Source: Clostridiales bacterium | GTDB lineage: Bacteria > Bacillota > Clostridia > Oscillospirales > JAAYXM01 | Length of the DNA: 8,443 nt | Direction: 5' to 3' | Assembly (NCBI GenBank): GCA_012515925.1 | Contig: JAAYXM010000083.1 | Location: 1 to 8,443 of the forward strand | Part shown: one piece after another, positions 1 to 6,593 of the stretch | Layout: every line of letters starts with the position of its first letter | How positions within the stretch are numbered: the first letter of the stretch is position 1 | Program-made: the position numbers and the translations under genes | The notes under the pieces: generated by a model | What the model saw: the letters and a program-made list of their open reading frames with translations, nothing else | What the model was told of the DNA's origin: nothing | Database searches by the model: none

Positions 1-1901
1 ATATTACTACGCCGATATACTATCCGTCGGATAAGCTGCATATCGGCCATTCATACTGCACGGTGCTCGCCGATACAGCCGCGCGCTATAAGAGAATGCG
101 CGGCTATGACGTGATGTTTCTTACGGGCACGGACGAGCACGGCCAGAAAATCGCGCGTATTGCCGAGGGAAAGGGCGTCTCGCCGAAGGAGTATGTTGAC
201 GGTATCGTCGCCGGCATAAAAAAGCTCTGGAAGCTTATGAATATTTCAAACGACGACTTTATCAGGACCACCGACGACAAGCATATCAAGGCGGTCCAGA
301 AGATATTTAAAAAGCTTTACGATAACGGCGATATATACAAAAGCGAGTATACGGGCTGGTACTGCACGCCTTGCGAGGCGTTCTGGAACGAGCGCCAGCT
401 AAACGAGGGCAAATGCCCGGACTGCGGCAGGGAGGTTGAGCTGTCCCGCGAGGAAAGCTACTTTTTCCGACTTTCCAAGTATCAGGACAGATTAATCGAG
501 TATCTCGAGAAAAATCCGGAGTTCATCAGCCCGCAAAGCAGGCTCAACGAGATGATGAACAACTTTATTAAGCCCGGGCTCGAGGATTTATGCGTTTCGC
601 GTACCTCGTTCAAATGGGGCGTTCCCGTGACCTTCGACGATAAACATATCGTCTATGTCTGGATAGACGCGCTTTCAAATTACATCACCGCCTTAGGCTA
701 TCTTTCGGAGGACGACGTGAGATTCCAAAGGTACTGGCCGGCGGATATTCATCTTGTCGGCAAAGAGATAGTTAGGTTTCATACGATAATATGGCCGATT
801 ATGCTGATGGCGCTGGGGCTGCCGCTTCCCAAAAAGGTTTACGGACACGGCTGGCTCTTGCTTGACGGCGGGAAAATGAGCAAGTCTAAGGGGAACGTCG
901 TGGACCCTGTCGTGCTTTGCGAGAAATACGGCGTCGACGCCATACGCTATTTTCTGCTGCGCGAAATCCCGTTCGGCTCCGACGGGCTGTTCAGCAACGA
1001 GGCGCTTCTCAACCGGATCAATTCCGACCTCGCGAACGACTTAGGCAACCTGCTGTCGCGCACCGTGACAATGGTTGATAAATATTTCTCCGGGACTACG
1101 CCAGAGGCGCGGGAGAGCGCGGATATCGACAACGAGCTTATCGAATTGTTTGACGCGGTGGCGCCGGTTTACGCGCAGCATATGGACAACATGCAGTTTT
1201 CCGTCGCGCTGACCGAGGTGTGGAAGCTTATCGGCAGGGCAAACAAGTATATCGACGAAACAATGCCCTGGATACTCGCGAAGGACGAGCAGAATTCCGC
1301 GCGGCTTGCCGCGGTGCTGTACAACCTGTGCGAGACGCTGCGCGTTTCGGCGATATTCATTAAACCCGCAATGCCCGAAACCGCCGCGGCCATTTTCGAG
1401 CAGTTAGGCATATCCGGCGAAGAAGACACGGGCTGGGACGCGCTAAAATGGGGCAAGGTCGGCACATATACGGTTAATAAAGGCAAGGTGCTGTTCCCGA
1501 GAATCGATATCCCTGCGGAGCTTGAGTCGCTCGCGGCTTCGATATCCGGTGAGGAACAGGATAATGATAAAGATGATACGGCCGAGATATCCATCGACGA
1601 TTTCGCGAAGGTGGATTTGCGCGTTGCGAAGATTATCGAATGCGAAAACGTGCCGAAATCCGACAAGCTTCTTAAAATCGTTGTTTCACTCGGCGATGAA
1701 ACGCGCCAGATCGTATCCGGAATTGCGCAGAAATATAAACCCGAGGATTTAATCGGAAGAAATATTATACTTGTTTCGAACCTAAAACCCGCAAAAATCC
1801 GCGGCGTGGACAGCCGCGGCATGCTGCTCGCGGCGGACGACGGGGACGACATAAAGGTTATCTTCGCCGACGAAATATCCCCCAACTCAAAAGTCAGATA
1901 A
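1..1901 (+). CDS. metG: Methionyl-tRNA synthetase, 5' end cut by the window edge
   Basis: Class I aminoacyl-tRNA synthetase that charges tRNA-Met (initiator and elongator) with methionine in the cytoplasm. The first complete codon is at 3, giving 632 visible residues. The open frame runs into the left edge with the typical start region TTPIYYPS, so only about 5-10 residues are missing; the in-frame GTG at 63 is internal. Numbering from codon 3, the HIGH signature is at residues 13-16 (bases 39-50). The zinc-binding knuckles are C121-x2-C124 and C138-x2-C141, and KMSKS is at 291-295 (bases 873-887). The anticodon-binding helical region covers about 335-500. An acidic linker (about 515-528) leads to a C-terminal Trbp111-like OB-fold tRNA-binding domain (about 530-632), which promotes dimerisation and tRNA binding in MetRS enzymes that have it. 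The length is normal for this two-part form, and all key motifs are intact. The stop is followed directly by a terminator hairpin. Confidence 0.97.
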   Translation, partial: ITTPIYYPSDKLHIGHSYCTVLADTAARYKRMRGYDVMFLTGTDEHGQKIARIAEGKGVSPKEYVDGIVAGIKKLWKLMNISNDDFIRTTDDKHIKAVQKIFKKLYDNGDIYKSEYTGWYCTPCEAFWNERQLNEGKCPDCGREVELSREESYFFRLSKYQDRLIEYLEKNPEFISPQSRLNEMMNNFIKPGLEDLCVSRTSFKWGVPVTFDDKHIVYVWIDALSNYITALGYLSEDDVRFQRYWPADIHLVGKEIVRFHTIIWPIMLMALGLPLPKKVYGHGWLLLDGGKMSKSKGNVVDPVVLCEKYGVDAIRYFLLREIPFGSDGLFSNEALLNRINSDLANDLGNLLSRTVTMVDKYFSGTTPEARESADIDNELIELFDAVAPVYAQHMDNMQFSVALTEVWKLIGRANKYIDETMPWILAKDEQNSARLAAVLYNLCETLRVSAIFIKPAMPETAAAIFEQLGISGEEDTGWDALKWGKVGTYTVNKGKVLFPRIDIPAELESLAASISGEEQDNDKDDTAEISIDDFAKVDLRVAKIIECENVPKSDKLLKIVVSLGDETRQIVSGIAQKYKPEDLIGRNIILVSNLKPAKIRGVDSRGMLLAADDGDDIKVIFADEISPNSKVR

Positions 1902-1906
1902 TCAGT

Positions 1907-1963
1907 AATAACAATAAGGGGCTGTAGCAAAACAAAAATTTGCTACAGCCCCTTATTGTTATT
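1907..1963. terminator. Bidirectional intrinsic terminator between convergent metG and the ABC operon
   Basis: A perfect 25-bp inverted repeat: left arm 1907-1931, right arm 1939-1963, with a 7-nt loop (1932-1938). The inner half of the stem is GC-rich (GGGGCTGTAGC) and the outer half is AATAACAATAA paired with TTATTGTTATT. Either strand therefore reads as a GC stem preceded by an A-rich tract and followed by a T-rich tract. It begins 5 nt after the metG stop and ends 2 nt before the stop of the minus-strand gene, so it fills nearly the whole intergenic gap. Position and symmetry fit termination in both directions; this was not tested by folding software. Confidence 0.85.
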
Positions 1964-1965
1964 TC

Positions 1966-3384
1966 TTAAAACATCGGGGTGATGTCTCGCCCTTCCTGAA
2001 GGGCCTTAAACGCGTCCGCGAGCTCGTCCACCTCGGTGACGTTCACATAATACTGCGCGGGCTTGCCGTCGATTATCGCGGCGTACTGGCGCTCGTTTAT
2101 GCGCGCGAGGCCGAGCGTTGTGACATTCCCGTTTTTCAGCGTCATCTTAATAGAATACTCGGGCGCGCCGTATTGCATGCTGCTGTCGATTGCGCCCTGC
2201 AGCGTAAACCGTATCGTGTATAAAAACAGGTTGTTCGCGTTCTCGCGGCTGATATTTCCGCCGTCATAGCTTGCGTTGTACGTGTCGCCCGAAACATTCA
2301 TTTTAAGCGTATGGGTGACGCCGCCGGGCAGGGTATATACAATCTCGGAAACCTCGTCGGACTTGTAAATCCAGATAAGCTTCATGATTATATCGGTGTA
2401 CTTCAAATCAAGGAATGTGACATCCTCCTCGGTCTCAAACACGGAGGGCACGTCGTCAACCATCAGATAGCGCCCGCCGTTTTCGGTCCGATCACCGATG
2501 GTAAGGCCGGTTTTCTTGTCGTTGATATCGGCAAATTCGATATGAAACGCGTCCTTCAGGCCGTATTTTTTAAGGTCCTTCGGGTAATCCTCAATCAAAG
2601 CCTTAGCCTTAATCGCAATCAGCTTATCCAGAAGCTTTTCCGTAACAATATCGTTTGAAATCTCGGCGTTTACCGGGCTTGTCAGCTTGTACTGCACCGC
2701 AATCGGGGATTCATCGTCTTTTTTCTCGTCCGAATACTCGATTTTAATAGGTTCTTCATCCGGGCGGTCTATAGTAACATTGATTATATCGGACGCGCTG
2801 TTATACGGGCCGAATAAAATCAAATCCCGATAATCCTTAAGCGTTTTCATCAGCATTTCGGTCGTGCTTCCGCCGATCAGATACACCTTATTGGTATCGG
2901 CACGCTTGATATACATGCCCGCGCCGATAGGCGAGTCCGCGCCGAGCAGAAGGTTGATTTTCTCGCCGTCGGAATACTTGATGGACAATCTCCGGCGCGG
3001 CTTGTCGAAACCGAACTGCTTGTCATCGTTAGCGTCCGGGATTTCCTCTATAGCGGCTAAAATACCCACATATCCGGTTAAAGTGTCCATCTCGTCGAGG
3101 TTATACTTAAAGCGCGGCTCCGCGTTGCGAAGCTTTGCCTTTCTGACGCCGTTCTGGTCGGAGTAATAATCAATCGTGAATTCCTCTCCGAAGTCCGTTT
3201 TTACGTTAATGCTCTCGACCGCGTTTGCGGTTTTATTGATAATATAAATGGAGTTGGAATCCGTATTCAGCCCGGGGGGCAACTCGTCCGGGGTTTTCGG
3301 CATGAACTTTGACGCGACGAACACCGCGCCCGCGAGCACTATAAAAACAATTGCTGTAATGATGACGGGTTTAAACTGCCGCAT
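1966..3384 (-). CDS. DUF4340 domain-containing membrane-anchored protein of a Gld-type ABC cluster
   Basis: 472 residues. An N-terminal membrane anchor (about 6-26) follows a short basic start (MRQFK). The rest is a soluble, beta-rich region, probably outside the membrane. Motifs such as FGFDKP (124-129), YGLKDA (274-279) and YGAPEY (405-410), each followed by strands ending in L-x-x-G/A type turns, are typical of DUF4340. They mark three diverged copies of a module of about 130 residues: 57-187, 199-332 and 343-462. The molecular role of the family is unknown; by context it is an accessory subunit of the ABC transporter encoded upstream. The ATG at 3384 was chosen because an AGGAAAGG site lies 10 nt upstream and the residues after it form a clean signal-anchor. 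An in-frame start at 3444 would overlap the upstream gene and add a polar leader. It is the last gene of the operon, 16 bp after the GldG-like gene, and is followed by the shared terminator. Confidence 0.85.
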   Translation of the reverse strand: MRQFKPVIITAIVFIVLAGAVFVASKFMPKTPDELPPGLNTDSNSIYIINKTANAVESINVKTDFGEEFTIDYYSDQNGVRKAKLRNAEPRFKYNLDEMDTLTGYVGILAAIEEIPDANDDKQFGFDKPRRRLSIKYSDGEKINLLLGADSPIGAGMYIKRADTNKVYLIGGSTTEMLMKTLKDYRDLILFGPYNSASDIINVTIDRPDEEPIKIEYSDEKKDDESPIAVQYKLTSPVNAEISNDIVTEKLLDKLIAIKAKALIEDYPKDLKKYGLKDAFHIEFADINDKKTGLTIGDRTENGGRYLMVDDVPSVFETEEDVTFLDLKYTDIIMKLIWIYKSDEVSEIVYTLPGGVTHTLKMNVSGDTYNASYDGGNISRENANNLFLYTIRFTLQGAIDSSMQYGAPEYSIKMTLKNGNVTTLGLARINERQYAAIIDGKPAQYYVNVTEVDELADAFKALQEGRDITPMF

Positions 3385-3394
3385 CCTTACACAT

Positions 3395-3402
3395 CCTTTC
3401 CT
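3395..3402 (-). promoter_or_regulatory. Ribosome binding site deciding the start of the DUF4340 gene
   Basis: On the minus strand AGGAAAGG lies 10 nt before the ATG at 3384 and overlaps the TAG stop (3401-3403) of the preceding GldG-like gene. This favours the ATG at 3384 over the in-frame ATG at 3444 and suggests translational coupling with the upstream gene. Confidence 0.6.
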
Positions 3403-4852
3403 ATTTATGTCTTCTGACAAAGAACACAACAAGCCCCGCGACAAGTATCAATATCGGTAATATAATCAATATCCAGCGTATTGTATCTACTTGCCCCTTT
3501 GTTATATTCAAATCGTGGTCCTCGGTCATCTTGGGCATGACTTCCATTACATTGGTTTTCGGGTTTGCGTAATCCACTATTTCGGTTAAAAATCCAACGT
3601 TATACGCGCTGGGAACGCCGGCTATCTCCTCCGCGGCGATATCGCTTGTCCCGAATGAGAATACGCGCGAAACGAAGTATTCGCCAGCCTTTTGCGTGGC
3701 GCGCTCGGATACCGCGGCGACCGTGAACGGGCCGATAACATCGCCCTGCGCTTTGTTTAAGTCGGTTATGGGCTTGGCCGGGTTAAAGACTTTGGCATAA
3801 GAGCTTGTTCCGGACTGCAAAACCGGCAGAACCCTTGTATAGCCGCTCTCGTTCCAGAGAATATTTATCGGAACGGTGCCCGGCATGATAATAAAGCGGT
3901 CGCCCTGATTCATTTCGGCGGTGACATCATTATTGACAATACCCGGGATTATTAAATCCTGACGCTGGAAGGCTTCCTTGCTGTCGTATACAGCCGCGTC
4001 CCCGAAGCTTATCCCCCATTCGACCAGGTATCTTTCAAGCACTTCGAGATGCGGTGTTTCCACGCTCCAGAACACATACAGGTTTTTCCCGTCTTTTTTC
4101 AGGAAATCGTCGATTTTTTTAATCTCCTCGGCTGAAAAATCCACCGTCGGGGCGGATATGATAAGGTTGTTCACATTATCCGGTATATCCGTCGTCGTAA
4201 GGTTTATCGAAACATATTCGAAATTGTTTCCCTTAATAATGCTCGCGAGCGCCTTTGGGTCCTTTCCTTCGTGGCCGGTTACCAGGGCCGCGCGGGAAAT
4301 GTCCTTGGACGTCACAAACAGAATCGCGGACGAAATCTTTTCCTCGATACCGTAGAACCTGAATTTATCCGAGTTCTGATATGTCCATATAAACTCGTCG
4401 CTTTTCAAAACTATATCACGGTACGGCCCGACCACAAGCAGCGCCCTGCTTCCAGCGTTGCGAGCGGTCTTATACTGTTCAAAAAACGCGGGGTTCTTAT
4501 TCGGGTCGATAAACTGGTATTTGACTCTTCCGCCGGAATTTGTATTGTAGCGGTAAATTGTCTCCAGAATACTGTTCGCGGTCGTATTCTTCTTCATGCT
4601 GTTTTCCGTCGCCAGGATATATATGGTAACGTCATCCTCAAGCGATGATAAAAGCTCCTGGGTAGCCGGGTCGAGCTGATACAGCCCCTCCTCGGTCAAA
4701 TCCAGCTTTAACGAAAACCTTGTGGTCGCAAAATCCACAAGTATGTTCGAGAGCAGAAGCGCCGCGATGAAAAAAATCGTGAACAGTGTTGAGATGGAAC
4801 CGTATTTTAAAGTTTTTGTGTTTATCCTAAAGCTCTTAAAATCAAACTTCAT
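3401..4852 (-). CDS. GldG-family ABC-transporter auxiliary membrane protein
   Basis: 483 residues that fit the ABC_transp_aux / GldG family. One membrane helix lies near the N-terminus (about 18-40) and one at the C-terminus (about 459-479), followed by a short basic tail (RRHK). The roughly 420 residues between them are soluble and probably extracellular. The segment after the first helix (FSLKLDLTEEGLYQLDPAT, 46-64) matches the family's conserved 'DLTxE..Y.L.pAT' stretch. A central alpha/beta region includes TGHEGK (192-197), where relatives usually have a GHGE-like motif, and ends near FWSVETP (261-267). No enzymatic activity is established for the family. In gliding Bacteroidetes GldG partners the GldF permease and GldA ATPase; here it most likely forms part of the envelope complex with the upstream permease and ATPase. 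Start ATG at 4852, with AAGGAGG 8 nt upstream. The gene lies 13 bp after the permease gene and 16 bp before the DUF4340 gene. Confidence 0.88.
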   Translation of the reverse strand: MKFDFKSFRINTKTLKYGSISTLFTIFFIAALLLSNILVDFATTRFSLKLDLTEEGLYQLDPATQELLSSLEDDVTIYILATENSMKKNTTANSILETIYRYNTNSGGRVKYQFIDPNKNPAFFEQYKTARNAGSRALLVVGPYRDIVLKSDEFIWTYQNSDKFRFYGIEEKISSAILFVTSKDISRAALVTGHEGKDPKALASIIKGNNFEYVSINLTTTDIPDNVNNLIISAPTVDFSAEEIKKIDDFLKKDGKNLYVFWSVETPHLEVLERYLVEWGISFGDAAVYDSKEAFQRQDLIIPGIVNNDVTAEMNQGDRFIIMPGTVPINILWNESGYTRVLPVLQSGTSSYAKVFNPAKPITDLNKAQGDVIGPFTVAAVSERATQKAGEYFVSRVFSFGTSDIAAEEIAGVPSAYNVGFLTEIVDYANPKTNVMEVMPKMTEDHDLNITKGQVDTIRWILIILPILILVAGLVVFFVRRHK

Positions 4853-4860
4853 GCCGCTCC

Positions 4861-4867
4861 CCTCCTT
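4861..4867 (-). promoter_or_regulatory. Consensus ribosome binding site of the GldG-like gene
   Basis: On the minus strand a perfect AAGGAGG lies 8 nt before the ATG at 4852. Its first two bases fall inside the TAA stop (4866-4868) of the permease gene, so ribosomes ending the permease stop on the next initiation site. This fits coupled production of the complex. Confidence 0.7.
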
Positions 4868-5570
4868 AACTCCAGCGCCTTTTCTCTATAACTCTTGAAG
4901 TTAAAAAGAGAAATATTACGGTCAGGCTTATAAAATAAAACACGTCGGACAGCGAGAACAACCCCTGGAAGAAGTTGAAATATCTCGTTATCATCGACAA
5001 AAATCCGAGCGCCTTGGCAAGAAACTCGATATTCGTGCTTTCGAATATCACATTCATCGCGAGAAACAGCGACAGCGATATAATCGAAAGTATCGCCGAG
5101 ACAATCTGGCTCTCGGTCAGTGACGAGATAAACAGGCTTATCGCGATATAAGCCGAGGCGGCAAAAGTGATAGCCACGTAATTTCCGATAATGCTTTTAA
5201 CCTCCGGCGTGCCGAACAGCGATACTATTATCGGGTATATAAACGTAAGACTCAGCGCGCACAGGAATACGCACAGCGCGGAAAAGAACTTGCCCAGAAC
5301 GATTTCCATAGTCCCGACCGGCGCGGTCAGAAGAAGCTGGTCGGTTTTCTGGCGCTTTTCCTCGCTCCAGAGTCTCATGGTCATGAGCGGCACCAACAGT
5401 ATCAGCCACAGCATCATGATATTGAATATCGTCGAGAAGTCGCTTCTGTACGCCGACACGTTGTCAAGGTAGAAGCTGAAGCTGATTGCCGAAAAGAACG
5501 CGGCGCAGAAAATATATCCTATCGGTCCGGTGAAATACGCGCGGAATTCGCGTTTGAATACTGCTGTCAT
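4866..5570 (-). CDS. ABC-2 type transporter permease, GldF-like
   Basis: 234 residues with about six predicted membrane helices: roughly 15-35, 48-66, 96-119, 132-150, 155-177 and 210-228. The N-terminus starts with an amphipathic KREFRAYF stretch typical of ABC-2 permeases. The cytoplasmic loop after helix 2 holds RLWSEEKRQKTDQLLLTAPV (67-86), the conserved 'M-x-x-x-S/E-E-K-R-x-G/K-T-x-E/Q-x-L-L-T-x-P' coupling segment of the GldF/NosY-like branch. The length is normal for a single-domain permease, so a homodimer would be needed to form the channel. Start ATG at 5570 overlaps the ATPase stop by 4 bp (ATGA), with AAGGAGG at 5581-5587, 10 nt upstream. The substrate cannot be read from the sequence; the GldG and DUF4340 partners downstream suggest an envelope or export role rather than drug efflux. 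Confidence 0.9.
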   Translation of the reverse strand: MTAVFKREFRAYFTGPIGYIFCAAFFSAISFSFYLDNVSAYRSDFSTIFNIMMLWLILLVPLMTMRLWSEEKRQKTDQLLLTAPVGTMEIVLGKFFSALCVFLCALSLTFIYPIIVSLFGTPEVKSIIGNYVAITFAASAYIAISLFISSLTESQIVSAILSIISLSLFLAMNVIFESTNIEFLAKALGFLSMITRYFNFFQGLFSLSDVFYFISLTVIFLFLTSRVIEKRRWS

Positions 5571-6532
5571 TTGCTTAATTCCTCCTTGCTGTGTTCGGAG
5601 TCCTGCTGCGTCAGCTTCGCGAAAACATCCTCAAGCGAAACGCCGTAAGAGGTAAAGGACAAATACGGCATATTGTTTTCGGCAAGCGCGTAGAACAAGG
5701 GCTGTCTGATGTCACGGGTTTCGTCCGAGGTGATAATATAATCGCCCGCGTTCTCCTCCGCGTTTTTTATAAACTTGACCCCGGCAACGCCCGGGACACC
5801 CGAAACAATGTTAACGACGGCCTGACTTTCGCCGACAATCCGCGCGGAAAACCTGTTCTGCTTCGCGATTTTTTTCGCGAGGTTTTCGGGCTTGTCGTCC
5901 GCTACGATGACGCCGTCGTTTATCACTATGACGCGCTCGCATACCGCGTTGACCTCGGGGAGTATATGCGTGGACAGTATAATCGTCCGCTCGCGTCCGA
6001 GGTTCTTTATCACGTTCCGGATTTCGATTATCTGGTTCGGGTCAAGCCCCACCGTCGGCTCGTCAAGGATTAAAACGTCCGGGTCGCCGATAAGTGACTG
6101 GGCGAGGCCGACGCGCTGCTTATATCCCTTTGACAGGTTGCCGATAACGCGCCCGCGCACATGGGAAATCCCGACAAGCTCGCAAATCTCGGATATATGC
6201 TTTTCGAATTTCCTGTGTCTGACCTTTTTAAGGTTATAGACAAACCGCAGATATTCGTTTACCGTCATATCCTGATAGAGCGGCGGATGTTCGGGGAGAT
6301 AACCTATGTGCTGCCTCGCGTAAATCGGGTCGTCCAGCACGTCGAAGCCGGCTATCAGCGCCTTTCCCGCGGTCGCGGAAATATACCCCGTAATGATATT
6401 CATTGTGGTTGTTTTACCGGCCCCGTTCGGACCCAAGAACCCGACAATCTCTCCTTTTGCAATGCTGAAAGAAATGTTTTTAACCGCTTCCTTCGTGCCG
6501 TATCTTTTGGTAAGACCGAGCACTTTTATCAT
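5567..6532 (-). CDS. ABC transporter ATP-binding protein, GldA-like
   Basis: 321 residues; the cytoplasmic ATPase that drives the adjoining permease. All nucleotide-binding motifs are present: Walker A GPNGAGKTT (34-42), signature LSKGYKQR (133-140), Walker B VLILDEP (153-159), D-loop GLDP (162-165) and the switch histidine in STHI (H189). The Q-loop position reads GYLPE (77-81), with glutamate in place of the usual glutamine, which is common in this export-type subfamily. A C-terminal extension (about 225-321) beyond the ATPase core matches the extra domain seen in GldA/CcmA-type subunits. First gene of the four-gene ABC operon: start ATG at 6532, with GGGAGGG (6540-6546) 7 nt upstream. Its TGA stop overlaps the permease ATG by 4 bp. 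It could be annotated generically as an export ATPase; the GldA-like label rests on the neighbours. Confidence 0.93.
   Translation of the reverse strand: MIKVLGLTKRYGTKEAVKNISFSIAKGEIVGFLGPNGAGKTTTMNIITGYISATAGKALIAGFDVLDDPIYARQHIGYLPEHPPLYQDMTVNEYLRFVYNLKKVRHRKFEKHISEICELVGISHVRGRVIGNLSKGYKQRVGLAQSLIGDPDVLILDEPTVGLDPNQIIEIRNVIKNLGRERTIILSTHILPEVNAVCERVIVINDGVIVADDKPENLAKKIAKQNRFSARIVGESQAVVNIVSGVPGVAGVKFIKNAEENAGDYIITSDETRDIRQPLFYALAENNMPYLSFTSYGVSLEDVFAKLTQQDSEHSKEELSK
5581..5587 (-). promoter_or_regulatory. Ribosome binding site of the permease gene, inside the ATPase coding region
   Basis: On the minus strand AAGGAGG lies 10 nt before the ATG at 5570. It sits within the last codons of the ATPase gene, which overlaps the permease gene by ATGA. 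This supports the chosen permease start and coupled translation. Confidence 0.65.
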
Positions 6533-6554
6533 CGGTTTTCCCTCCCGAGTAAAT

Positions 6555-6583
6555 AGTTTATGATTAATTTATCACAATTTAAA
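6555..6583 (-). promoter_or_regulatory. Weak candidate promoter for the ABC operon
   Basis: The 61-bp spacer between aspS and the ATPase gene (6533-6593) is AT-rich. On the minus strand it holds TTTAAA (6578-6583), a 17-nt spacer and TAAACT (6555-6560), each matching four of six bases of the sigma-A boxes. The same stretch forms an imperfect dyad, GTTTATGAT ... ATCA ... TAAAC (6556-6584). The predicted start would lie almost on the ribosome binding site, which counts against it. The alternative is read-through from aspS, since no terminator hairpin is visible here. Confidence 0.2.
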
Positions 6584-6593
6584 CGTTCTGTTG

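Noticed and set aside
63..65. GTG at 63 as the metG start
   Set aside because: The frame is open to the left edge and encodes the essential TTPIYYPS and HIGH motifs upstream of this codon, so the true start is outside the window.
1169..1930. 253-codon open frame on the minus strand opposite metG
   Set aside because: It is antisense to a clear MetRS with intact motifs, starts inside the terminator hairpin, is serine-rich low-complexity sequence, and has no recognisable domain. Such frames are expected opposite GC-biased codons.
3385..3444. Longer DUF4340 protein starting at ATG 3444
   Set aside because: It would overlap the GldG-like gene by 44 bp and place a polar leader before the membrane anchor. 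The ATG at 3384 has a better placed ribosome binding site.
5863..5880. Two TCGCGA copies flanking a T-run, looking like a small hairpin
   Set aside because: The sequence lies inside the ATPase gene and encodes part of KKIAK. It is short, and the palindromes are explained by codon choice.
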